DNA from: Deltaproteobacteria bacterium | GTDB taxonomy: Bacteria > Desulfobacterota > Desulfobulbia > Desulfobulbales > Desulfocapsaceae | Reading direction: 5' to 3' | Length of the DNA stretch: 64,000 nt | Assembly (NCBI GenBank): GCA_026388715.1 | Contig: JAPLJF010000021.1 | Span: 36,278-100,277, forward strand | Shown: piece after piece, positions 37,543 through 45,654 of the stretch | How the letters are laid out: each line of letters starts with the position of its first letter | How positions within the stretch are numbered: position 1 is the first letter of the stretch | Notes under the pieces: generated by a model | The model's input: the letters and a program-made list of their open reading frames with translations, nothing else | Database searches by the model: none | What the model was told of the DNA's origin: nothing | Translations under genes and position numbers: made by a program

Positions 37543-37586
37543 AACAAGCAGGGGCGTTTATCTCACGATAAACGCCCCTGCTTGTT
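37543..37586. terminator. strong bidirectional terminator
   Basis: AACAAGCAGGGGCGTTTATC (37543-37562), loop TCAC, GATAAACGCCCCTGCTTGTT (37567-37586): a perfect 20-bp stem with a GC-rich centre and flanking A/T. It separates the convergent purM (plus) and MogA-type (minus) genes. Confidence 0.9.
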
Positions 37587-37614
37587 TATGGGAACAGTAA
37601 TCAAAGAGAGAAGT

Positions 37615-38127
37615 TTATCGCAAATTGGCACAGTCGCTGGTTCCGCCCTGAATCTTGTCAAGGGCATGGGGCAGGGCAGGGAGGAGGACTTCAATATTTT
37701 CTCTGGCGGCTTTCTGGCTGCCGGGAAGATTGATAATCAGGCTCCTTCCCCGAATGCCGGCCATGGCGCGGGACAGAACAGCATGGGGTGTTTTGAGCAG
37801 ACTGGCCGCGCGCATGGCCTCTGCCATACCTGGGATCTCTTTGTCGATCACACCCCGCATGGCCTCCGGGGTCACGTCTGTAGGTGAAACTCCGGTTCCT
37901 CCGGTTGTCACGATCAGATCAATCTTGTCCAGGTCCACCCACTGCACCAGGATTTTAGCGATGGCCTCGATCTGATCGGGAACCATTGTGTACGCACGCA
38001 GTTGATACCCTTCTTCCCGCAGCATCTCCTGGAGCATGGCCCCGCTTTCATCCACCCGCTCACCGCGCGACCCTTTGTCGCTCATGGTGAGCACCGCGCA
38101 ACTGAACCTGTTGGCCTCGTGTCTCAT
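37615..38127 (-). CDS. mog: molybdenum cofactor biosynthesis protein, MogA/MoaB family
   Basis: A 170-residue molybdopterin-binding-fold protein. Motifs include AVLTMSDKGSRGERVDESG, the nucleotide or MPT loop IVTTGGTGVSPTDVTPEAM and SLIINLPGSQKAARENIEVLLPAL. It catalyses molybdopterin adenylylation before molybdate insertion (Mog) or has the related MoaB role; the sequence alone does not fix which. No other Mo-cofactor gene is in the window. The start at 38127 has no obvious overlap, and the gene is separated from purM by the terminator. Confidence 0.9.
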   Translation of the reverse strand: MRHEANRFSCAVLTMSDKGSRGERVDESGAMLQEMLREEGYQLRAYTMVPDQIEAIAKILVQWVDLDKIDLIVTTGGTGVSPTDVTPEAMRGVIDKEIPGMAEAMRAASLLKTPHAVLSRAMAGIRGRSLIINLPGSQKAARENIEVLLPALPHALDKIQGGTSDCANLR

Positions 38128-38228
38128 ATCTGTCTCGCATACGGCCTCTTACGGCCATGTTATTTATTTATAACAGGTAACTTGTTTAGGCTGAAGACTG
38201 AAGTAAAAACCCTCGGCCTTCAGTCTAT

Positions 38229-39665
38229 CTACTTATGCTCTTCAACACTGGCAGTAATAATTTTCTCGGCAAGATGGGCCGGCACCTCTTCATAGTGGGA
38301 AAAGGCCATAGTAAAAGAGCCCAGACCGCCGGTCATGGCGGTCAGATCGGTGGCGTAACGCTGCACTTCCGCCAGGGGAACCTGGGCGATAATGATTTCA
38401 TGGATGCCATCGGTATCCATGCCCATCACCTTGCCCCGTCGGGAGTTAAGATCTCCCATGACATCCCCCACATGTTCCTTGGCAACCCGGATGGTCATTT
38501 TCGTATAGGGTTCAAGCAGCACCAGACCCGCCTCCTGGGCGCCTTTCTTAAAGGCCAGTGAACCGGCCACCTTGAAGGCCAGCTCGGAGGAGTCCACGGC
38601 GTGAAAGGAGCCGTCAACAAGAGCAACTTTCAGATCAACCACCGGATATCCGGCGAGAACGCCTTTTTCCATGGCCTCGATGATGCCTTTTTCGACAGCC
38701 GGACGGTACTGCTGCGGAATAACCCCGCCCACAATCTTGTCCTCAAAGAGAAATCCGCCGCCATGGGCCAGGGGCATGATCTCAATGGTACAGTCACCAA
38801 ACTGACCCCGGCCGCCACTCTGTTTTTTATGCTTGCCCTGGACCCTGGCCTTGCCTTTGATGGTCTCTTTATAGGCGATTTTAGGCAGGGTCAGTTCCAG
38901 CTCCACGCCAAATTTTCTTTTAATCCTGGCCCCAACCACTTCCAGATGGACCTGGCCCATACCGGAAAGCAGAACCTCTCCGGTTTGCTGGTCCCGGGTC
39001 AGGCGCAGGGTGAGGTCTTCATCGAGGATTCTGGTGAGGGCGGAGAAGAGCTTTTCTTCTTCGCCTTGTCTGGCATGCACCGCAAAGGAGATAACAGGGG
39101 CGAATGATTGCGGAGGGTTATAAACAATGGGATGGCCGGCATCACAAAGAGTATCGCCTGTTGTTGTTTCCTTGAGTTTGGCGACCGCCACAATCATTCC
39201 CGGGCCCACCATGTCAACGGCCCGTTGTTCCTTGCCTTCGAGGAAATAAAGCTGGCCAAAACGCTCGCTTACTTTTTTACTGGCGTTATAAAACGAATCG
39301 CCGGCAAGGGTGCCGGAGTAAACGCGGAAGATGGTGAGTCGGCCCGCGTAGGGGTCGGCCATGGTTTTGAAGACCATGGCTGAAAAATGTTCATTGGCAA
39401 AGGGTTTGCGCTCCTCGATCTCTCCAGTCACCGGATGGGCGCCCACCAGCAGCGGACGTTCAGTCGGGGAGGGCAGGATGTCGTTTATGGTGTCGAGCAG
39501 GGAGGCAATCCCCTTGTTGAGAAGGGTGGAACCCAGGCAGACCGGGGCGATGCTTCCATTTGCCACTCCTTTTCTTAAACCAAACCTGATTTCAGTCTCG
39601 GTCAATTCGCCATTTTCGAGAAACCGTTCAATGAGATCGTCGTCAGTCTCCGCCACTGTTTCCAT
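38229..39665 (-). CDS. elongation factor G-like protein, C-terminal part (out of frame)
   Basis: This 478-residue frame covers EF-G domains II to V. It starts inside domain I at METVAETDDDLIERFLENGEL and includes KPFANEHFSAMVFKTMADPYAGRLTIFRVYSG and the domain IV-V part ending VPAHLAEKIITASVEEHK. Coding continues 5' of this ATG to about 39718, giving IDIPEDLVAQAAEYHEKL. A reading shift by one base at the A7 run (39719-39725) would join it to the upstream frame and give an intact 687-residue EF-G. It lacks its own start signal. Role: translation-like GTPase, possibly a second EF-G. Confidence 0.8.
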   Translation of the reverse strand: METVAETDDDLIERFLENGELTETEIRFGLRKGVANGSIAPVCLGSTLLNKGIASLLDTINDILPSPTERPLLVGAHPVTGEIEERKPFANEHFSAMVFKTMADPYAGRLTIFRVYSGTLAGDSFYNASKKVSERFGQLYFLEGKEQRAVDMVGPGMIVAVAKLKETTTGDTLCDAGHPIVYNPPQSFAPVISFAVHARQGEEEKLFSALTRILDEDLTLRLTRDQQTGEVLLSGMGQVHLEVVGARIKRKFGVELELTLPKIAYKETIKGKARVQGKHKKQSGGRGQFGDCTIEIMPLAHGGGFLFEDKIVGGVIPQQYRPAVEKGIIEAMEKGVLAGYPVVDLKVALVDGSFHAVDSSELAFKVAGSLAFKKGAQEAGLVLLEPYTKMTIRVAKEHVGDVMGDLNSRRGKVMGMDTDGIHEIIIAQVPLAEVQRYATDLTAMTGGLGSFTMAFSHYEEVPAHLAEKIITASVEEHK

Positions 39666-40291
39666 CAGTTTTTCATGGTACTCAGCAGCCTGAGCAACAA
39701 GATCTTCCGGGATGTCAATTTTTTTGTGCCGGTCACGCTATCAAAGAGATAGGCCGTTTGTGAGACGATATCAATAAGGCCCCTGAATCCCTCTTCAGCG
39801 CCGATGGGTATCTGGAGAACGACCAGGTTGATGGGGAGCAGGGCCTTTATCTCATCGAGAGTTTTCTGGAAATTGGCACGTTCCCTGTCCATTTTATTGA
39901 TAAAAAGAAGGCAGGGAAGTTTATTTTCGGCAATGAAATTGGCAAATTTTATGGTCTGGCCTTTGACCCCAAGGACCGCGCCAATAACAAAAATCACACT
40001 GTCGGTAATCTGAACAGCCTGATAGGTTTCGTTGAGGAAATTATCATCTCCCGGGGTATCAATGAGAAAGGTCTCATGACGTTTCCAGGTATAATTATGA
40101 AAAGAGGAGCTGATGGAGAGCTTACGCCGAATTTCTTCTTCGTCAAAATCCATGGTGGAGGTACCTTCATCTACCTTGCCCTGTCTCTTGATCTTGCCGG
40201 CAGTATAGAGCATGGCCTCGGCCAAAGAGCTTTTCCCGCAATGCCCATGTCCGATTATAGCAACATTCCTGATCATATTAATGTCTTGCAT
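39665..40291 (-). CDS. elongation factor G-like protein, N-terminal GTPase part
   Basis: A 208-residue frame with most of the EF-G GTPase domain: G1 in IIGHGHCGKSSLAEAML, G3 in LIDTPGDDNF, G4 in CLLFINKMDRERANF. At GTGTKK the zero frame (codons ACA-AAA-AAA-TTG) diverges from the EF-G reading and ends at a TGA after STMKN. The GTPase domain continues in the minus-1 frame (ATT-GAC-ATC). The sequence is therefore a frameshifted or programmed-frameshift gene; see the second half at 38229-39665. The G1 sequence GHGHCGKS is that of EF-G2-type proteins. Confidence 0.8.
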   Translation of the reverse strand: MQDINMIRNVAIIGHGHCGKSSLAEAMLYTAGKIKRQGKVDEGTSTMDFDEEEIRRKLSISSSFHNYTWKRHETFLIDTPGDDNFLNETYQAVQITDSVIFVIGAVLGVKGQTIKFANFIAENKLPCLLFINKMDRERANFQKTLDEIKALLPINLVVLQIPIGAEEGFRGLIDIVSQTAYLFDSVTGTKKLTSRKILLLRLLSTMKN

Positions 40292-40451
40292 GCATCTCTC
40301 CTTTTACGAAGGCCCCTGGAAATTTGCTGGGTCATTTCCACGAAGTTTTCTGCTGATAGATTTTAATGGATCAATAATTATTAAGGAACTATTAATTATA
40401 TATTCAATATGTTGTTATAAAGTCAAGGATGATTGAGGGGAAGGGATGTTT

Positions 40452-40551
40452 AGGAGCCGTTACGAAATAACTTACCTCTTTATAACTATTTTGTTACCGC
40501 TCCTTATGCCGCTCTGGCCATTCAGATGGCTATTTTATTTATTTACAGCGG
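40452..40551. repeat. structured intergenic repeat between EF-G and murJ
   Basis: An inverted repeat AGGAGCCGTTACGAAATA (40452-40469) / TATTTTGTTACCGCTCCT (40487-40504) with a few mismatches is followed by a nested hairpin CCGCT...GCCAT-TCAG-ATGGC...AGCGG (40509-40551). The second part recurs at 50855-50897. The 399-base gap (40292-40690) otherwise holds the divergent promoters of the EF-G-like gene and murJ; no further gene is seen. Confidence 0.55.
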
Positions 40552-40690
40552 TTTAGCCTTCTGGTCGGCATATGAGTTTCCTCACTATCAGAGATCTGCA
40601 TGATTTTCTGGTAAAAACAAGACGAAAAAGGTATGTATAGCGGCAAGCTGGCATTGATGGCAGCACAACAAAAAGAACGGGGAAAACAAG

Positions 40691-42277
40691 GTGACGGAAA
40701 AGAAACGACAGAATACGGCAATAGCAAAATCCGCCGGAACCGTGGGCATAGCGGTGATGTGCAGCCGGGTGCTGGGTCTGGTGCGGGAGCAGATCTTTGC
40801 GGCCATGTTTGGCGCGGGCTTTGCCTATGATGCCTTTGTGGTTGCCTTCCGGATTCCCAACCTGCTCAGGGATCTTTTTGGGGAAGGGGCGCTGTCAGCC
40901 GCCTTCGTGACCATCTTTTCCCGCTATGACACGAGTAAGACCCAGGAAGAAACCTGGCGTCTGGCCTCCAATGTCCTGGTTTTTTTTACTATCCTGCTCT
41001 CTCTTCTCACCCTGCTGGGTATCTTTATGGCCGGGCCTCTGGTCTCGCTCCTGGCCCCTGATTTTTCAAAAATCGCCGGTAAGGCGGAACTCACTGCCAC
41101 GCTCACCATGATCATGCTGCCGTTTCTGGTTTTCATTTCCCTTGCCGCTGTGGTTATGGGGATGCTGAATACCAAGGGGCGCTTTTTTGTTCCGGCCATG
41201 GCCTCTTCTTATTTCAATCTTGGCTCCATTGTCGGTGGCGTCACCCTGGCCTGGTTCCTGCCCCGTTTTGGTTATCCGGCCATTGTCGGCATGGCCTTTG
41301 GCACCTTGATCGGCGGGATATTGCAACTGGCCGTCCAGCTACCGGCGCTTTTCCGGACCGGATTCCGCTTCTTCCCCCATCTCGACCTGCGCGATCCCGG
41401 TCTGCACAGCATCCTCCGGCTGATGATCCCGGCCACCATCGGCCTTTCGGCCACCCAGATCAATATCTTTGTCAACACCAGCTTTGCCGCTTCCTGTGTG
41501 GAAGGTTCCGTCTCCTGGCTCAATTACGCCTTCCGTCTGGTGCAACTGCCCATCGGCATCTTTGGCGTCGCCTTTTCCATTGCCATTATGCCGGTTATGG
41601 CCCGACATGCTGCCAGAAAGGATGTCCCTGCCATGCGCGATACCCTGGTTTCCTCGCTGACCATGGTGTTCTGCCTGACCATTCCGGCAACCGCCGGGCT
41701 TATCCTTCTTGCTGAGCCGATTATTCGCCTGATCTTTGAGCGCGGGGCCTTCACCGCCTTTGATACCGTGGCCACCGCCCAGACCCTGACACTGTACGCG
41801 GTCGGACTTTTTGCCTATTCGGCCAACAAGATTCTGGTGCCGGTCTTCTACGCCCTTAATAATACCATCTATCCCGTGATCGCCAGTTTCCTGGCGGTTG
41901 CTGCCAATATCCTGATCATCAATCTGACCATCGCCGTCTTTCAGCATAAGGCCATTGCCCTTTCCACCTCCTGTACCATGTTCCTGAACTTTCTCTTTTT
42001 AAGCGCCGTGCTCTACCGGAAGATGGATGGCTATTCGCTGGCAACTCTTTTCAGAGGGCTGGCCAAGATCCTTGTCGCCACCCTCTGTATGAGTCTGCTC
42101 CTCTTTTTTGCCAGGATGCTTCTGGCAGGTTTTCTGATCGGCAGTCTGGTTCAGCAGCTCCTGGCCACCTTGCTGCTGATTTTTCTGGCTGCATGTCTCT
42201 ACACCGTGGTCCTGCACTGGCTTAAATTGTCGGAATTGACCGAGATTGTTGATAGGATTCGGGCAAAGTTCTGTTAA
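40691..42277 (+). CDS. murJ: lipid II flippase MurJ
   Basis: Inner-membrane flippase of 528 residues with fourteen predicted helices. The family-typical N-terminus SAGTVGIAVMCSRVLGLVREQIFAAMFGAG and FRIPNLLRDLFGEGALSAAFVTIF is present, and the middle part shows LPIGIFGVAFSIAIMPVMARH. It moves the peptidoglycan precursor lipid II across the membrane. The start is a GTG at 40691 with GGGG about eight bases upstream. It is followed by 121 bases without features, then by the cobalamin genes on the same strand. Confidence 0.93.
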   Translation: MTEKKRQNTAIAKSAGTVGIAVMCSRVLGLVREQIFAAMFGAGFAYDAFVVAFRIPNLLRDLFGEGALSAAFVTIFSRYDTSKTQEETWRLASNVLVFFTILLSLLTLLGIFMAGPLVSLLAPDFSKIAGKAELTATLTMIMLPFLVFISLAAVVMGMLNTKGRFFVPAMASSYFNLGSIVGGVTLAWFLPRFGYPAIVGMAFGTLIGGILQLAVQLPALFRTGFRFFPHLDLRDPGLHSILRLMIPATIGLSATQINIFVNTSFAASCVEGSVSWLNYAFRLVQLPIGIFGVAFSIAIMPVMARHAARKDVPAMRDTLVSSLTMVFCLTIPATAGLILLAEPIIRLIFERGAFTAFDTVATAQTLTLYAVGLFAYSANKILVPVFYALNNTIYPVIASFLAVAANILIINLTIAVFQHKAIALSTSCTMFLNFLFLSAVLYRKMDGYSLATLFRGLAKILVATLCMSLLLFFARMLLAGFLIGSLVQQLLATLLLIFLAACLYTVVLHWLKLSELTEIVDRIRAKFC

Positions 42278-42398
42278 CAGGATGGGTCTCTTGCCGGAAA
42301 TTTTCAACCAGCAAAGAGTCCGATCTCTTTCTGTAAATATTTAGCCTGGTTACCTGACAGGATACAGCCAAACTGGCTCAACAACCTGAACGTTTACG

Positions 42399-43403
42399 AT
42401 GTTTTTTCAAATTTTTGAGTTGCAGATCCTCTGTACCCTGGCCCTTGACCTGTTCCTGGGCGATCCCCGCTGGTTTCCCCATCCGGTGCGGATTATCGGC
42501 TGGTTCTGTGTCAGGATTGAGGCGCTTTTCCGCCAGCTTTTTGTAAGCAAAAGGTTGGCCGGGATGGCGACAGTCCTTGCCGTCCTCGCCGTGACCCTTG
42601 CCCTGGTTGCCGTTCTGTTTCATCTCGCCGCGCTCATCTCGCCCCTGCTGGTTGCCGGCCTGGCTGTCTTTCTGCTCTATACCTCCGTTGCCGCCCGGGA
42701 TCTGATCCGTCATAGCCGCGATGTCTTTGCGGCCCTGCAACAGGAAGGGGAGTCCGGTCTTCAGGCTGGACGTAAGGCAGTAGGGATGATTGTGGGCCGT
42801 GATACGACCGCCCTTGACCGGGCCGGGGTGATCCGGGCCTGTGTGGAAACGGTGGCCGAGAATATGGTTGATGGGGTGGCAGCTCCACTTTTTTTTGCGG
42901 TGCTGGGGGCGACTTGTGCTCCGTTTCTGGAGATGAGCCCGGTCGTGTTGGCGGCCTTCTGTGCCATGGGGTATAAGGCGGTGAATACCATGGACTCCAT
43001 GTTCGGCTATAAGAATGAGCGCTATCTTGCCTTTGGCTGGGCAGCGGCCAGATTGGATGATGTGGTCAATTTTATCCCGGCCCGTCTGAGCGGCCTGTTC
43101 CTGGTGCTTGCCTCCTTTCTTCTTGGTCTGGATGGGAAAGGTTCCCTGCGGATTTTCTGCCGGGACCGATTGAATCATGCCAGCCCCAATTCCGGTCATT
43201 CGGAGGCGGCGGTAGCCGGGGCTCTCGGGGTACAACTGGGCGGGGTCTCCGTCTATTTTGGTCAAGCTGTTGCCAAACCAACCATGGGGGAGAGGACGCG
43301 AGAGTTTGCGGCTGCCGATATTCTGATTACCAACCGGTTGATGCTTGCCGGTTCCGCTCTGGTGATTATTTTCTTACTTTTATTGAGACGGATATCCCTG
43401 TGA
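42399..43403 (+). CDS. cbiB: adenosylcobinamide-phosphate synthase CbiB
   Basis: A 334-residue membrane protein that joins aminopropanol (or its phosphate) to adenosylcobyric acid in cobalamin biosynthesis. The N-terminus LALDLFLGDPRWFPHPVRIIG and the later block VVETVAENMVDGVAAPLFFAVLG-like text (CVETVAENMVDGVA) and KAVNTMDSMFGYKNERY are hallmarks. About five helices are visible. The start at 42399 has little ribosome binding site. No cobalamin riboswitch could be recognised upstream. It is followed seven bases later by cbiA. Confidence 0.92.
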   Translation: MFFQIFELQILCTLALDLFLGDPRWFPHPVRIIGWFCVRIEALFRQLFVSKRLAGMATVLAVLAVTLALVAVLFHLAALISPLLVAGLAVFLLYTSVAARDLIRHSRDVFAALQQEGESGLQAGRKAVGMIVGRDTTALDRAGVIRACVETVAENMVDGVAAPLFFAVLGATCAPFLEMSPVVLAAFCAMGYKAVNTMDSMFGYKNERYLAFGWAAARLDDVVNFIPARLSGLFLVLASFLLGLDGKGSLRIFCRDRLNHASPNSGHSEAAVAGALGVQLGGVSVYFGQAVAKPTMGERTREFAAADILITNRLMLAGSALVIIFLLLLRRISL

Positions 43404-43410
43404 TGGTGAG

Positions 43411-44898
43411 ATGATGCTACAAAGACATACTGCTCTGAGCTCTGATCTTGGTCACCTGTCTGCGAATACCCAGGTCCCGGCTTTTCTGATTGGCGGCACC
43501 ACCAGCGGTTCCGGGAAAACCACCATTACCCTGGGAATTCTGGCCGCGCTTAGAGCCCGTGGTCTGGCGGTGCAGCCCTTCAAGTGCGGGCCTGATTTTA
43601 TTGATCCCACCTTGCATCGGATGGTGACGGGCCGGATCTCGTCCAACCTTGATCTGCGGATGTGCGGCCCGGAATTTTGCCGGAAGACCTTTCACCAGTG
43701 GCTCTCTGATCAGGGTGGGGGAGTAGTGGGGGTGGTGGAAGGGGTGATGGGCCTGTTTGACGGCGGCCTCTCCAGCTCGGCGGCCCTGGCAGAGGCCCTG
43801 GACTTGCCCGTTGTCCTGGTCATTGATGCGCGTTCAGCGGCCGAGAGTGTGGCGGCGGTGCTCAAGGGCTTTGAGGTATATGATCCCTGCGTGCAGATCA
43901 AAGGGGTGATCTTTAACCGGGTGGGCTCTGATCGTCATATTGAACTGATCCGCGGGGCGGTGGAGCAGTCCTGTCAGGCCAGAATCTTGGGTTTTTTCCC
44001 GCGTGACATCCGCTTTGAGATCCCTGACCGCCATCTTGGCCTGCACATGGGAGAAGAGGCGCCGTTGAATGAAAGTCAGCTTGCCGGGCTGATTGCCGCC
44101 GTTGAAAAGCACATTGACCTGGATGCCCTGCTGTCCCTTGGCGTCAGCAGGGTCGGCAGGCAGGTCATCTCTCCCCCTCAGCATCAGCTCAGGCCGCACC
44201 CGACAGGCAAGCGAGGCAAAGCCGAGACTCCGGTCCTGGCTCCCGCAGCATCAGGCCGTCCCAGGCCGCTTCCGCTCAAACTGGCTGTGGCCCGTGATCT
44301 GCCGTTCTGCTTTTATTATGAAGACAACCTGGCCATCTTTGCACAAGCCGGCTTTGAGCTGCTCATGTTCAGCCCCTTAAACGATCAAAAACTCCCCGCA
44401 GGCATGGATGCCCTTTATCTTGGCGGCGGCTATCCCGAGCTTTATGCCAGCGCCCTGAGCCGGAATGTGGGGATGCGATCTGCCATTGCCGCCTGGGCAC
44501 GTGGCGGCGGCGTGATCCATGCGGAGTGCGGCGGATTTATGTATCTGTGTGATGAGTTGATTGATCTGGAGGGAAAGGCGCATGCCATGGCCGGGGTCTT
44601 TCCGGCAACGGTACGGATGCAAAGTCGCCTGTCCCGCCTTGGCTATCGTCAGCCACGTCTGGACAGGGACTGTCTGTGGGGAAAAAAGGGGGAGGTGCTG
44701 CACGGTCATGAGTTTCATTATTCGGTGATTGAGCGGATGGCCCCGGATGTTGAGACCATCTACCAGCTGGAGAATGGGCGGAGGGAAGGATTCAAGGTCG
44801 GCAATGCGGTGGGCGGGTATATCCATCTCCATTTCGGCCGGACAGAAAAGAACGTGGACGCTTTTTATAATTATATCATGCAGGTTCAAAAGGGATAA
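43411..44898 (+). CDS. cbiA: cobyrinic acid a,c-diamide synthase CbiA
   Basis: Cytoplasmic ATP-dependent amidotransferase of 495 residues. The N-terminal ATPase domain has the P-loop FLIGGTTSGSGKTTITLG and KCGPDFIDPTLH. The C-terminal glutaminase domain has ALYLGGGYPELYA and the nucleophile cysteine in VIHAECGGFMYL. It amidates the a and c side chains of cobyrinic acid using glutamine. A short low-similarity linker (about 250-290, rich in Gly and Pro) joins the domains. It is preceded by cbiB and followed after two bases by cbiC. Confidence 0.93.
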   Translation: MMLQRHTALSSDLGHLSANTQVPAFLIGGTTSGSGKTTITLGILAALRARGLAVQPFKCGPDFIDPTLHRMVTGRISSNLDLRMCGPEFCRKTFHQWLSDQGGGVVGVVEGVMGLFDGGLSSSAALAEALDLPVVLVIDARSAAESVAAVLKGFEVYDPCVQIKGVIFNRVGSDRHIELIRGAVEQSCQARILGFFPRDIRFEIPDRHLGLHMGEEAPLNESQLAGLIAAVEKHIDLDALLSLGVSRVGRQVISPPQHQLRPHPTGKRGKAETPVLAPAASGRPRPLPLKLAVARDLPFCFYYEDNLAIFAQAGFELLMFSPLNDQKLPAGMDALYLGGGYPELYASALSRNVGMRSAIAAWARGGGVIHAECGGFMYLCDELIDLEGKAHAMAGVFPATVRMQSRLSRLGYRQPRLDRDCLWGKKGEVLHGHEFHYSVIERMAPDVETIYQLENGRREGFKVGNAVGGYIHLHFGRTEKNVDAFYNYIMQVQKG

Positions 44899-44900
44899 AC

Positions 44901-45539
44901 ATGGTCACCTTGCAGCAGATAAAGCCCCTGGAGATTGAGGCGGAGAGTTTTCGGATCATTGAGCGCGAGTTTCATGATCAAACCGGCTGCTCGGTTGCGG
45001 ACTATTCCCTGGAGGAATTTGCCGTCATACGACGGGTCATCCATGCCACCGGGGACTTTGGCTTTCCGGCCAACCTGCGTTTTCACAAGCAGGCCATTGC
45101 TGCCGGGTTGGCCGCGATCCGGGCAGGAAAGAATGTTCTGACCGACGTGAATATGGCCGCCGCCGGAATCAGTCGCTCGTTTCTGGGAAAGTTTGGCGGC
45201 CAGGTGATCTGCCGGGTGGGGGAACCGGAGGTGGCCGCCAGTGCCAGTCGCCAGGGCCTTACCCGCTCGGAGACGGCCCTGGCCCTGGCAGTGGATGACA
45301 ATGTGGGGATTGTGGCCATCGGCAATGCCCCCACCGCTCTGCTGGCGGTGATGGAGCTCATTGCGGCCGGAAAGATCCGGCCTGACCTGGTGGTGGGGGT
45401 GCCGGTGGGCTTTGTTAATGCCGCCGAATCCAAAGAACTTCTTTCGCAGAAAGACTATCCTTTTATCACCGCCCTTGGCCGCAAGGGCGGAAGCCCGGTC
45501 GCCGTAGCCATTGTCAATGCCTTGCTGCGGCTGGCCTGA
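44901..45539 (+). CDS. cbiC: precorrin-8X methylmutase (CbiC/CobH)
   Basis: A 212-residue enzyme that moves the methyl group from C-11 to C-12 to give hydrogenobyrinate or cobyrinate. The catalytic histidine is in VIRRVIHATGDFGFPANLRF. Other typical parts are DVNMAAAGISRS and AVDDNVGIVAIGNAPTALLAVMELI. The last 43 bases of the gene recur behind the protease gene at 47496-47538 with four changes, so this 3' end has been duplicated or replaced. It is the last of the three-gene cobalamin unit. Confidence 0.92.
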   Translation: MVTLQQIKPLEIEAESFRIIEREFHDQTGCSVADYSLEEFAVIRRVIHATGDFGFPANLRFHKQAIAAGLAAIRAGKNVLTDVNMAAAGISRSFLGKFGGQVICRVGEPEVAASASRQGLTRSETALALAVDDNVGIVAIGNAPTALLAVMELIAAGKIRPDLVVGVPVGFVNAAESKELLSQKDYPFITALGRKGGSPVAVAIVNALLRLA

Positions 45540-45654
45540 AACAGGCCGGACCAGGCGAGATGCATCGTGTTGAACAATTTTTTTTATTCCATAGTAAAGT
45601 TCTTGGATTATGGCACTGTTTAGAGCTATCAACTGAGGCAAGGAAATTCATGCG

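Noticed and set aside
42278..42398. Cobalamin riboswitch upstream of cbiB
   Set aside because: No conserved B12-box-like sequence could be seen in the 121 bases; only a tiny AGCCA/TGGCT dyad.
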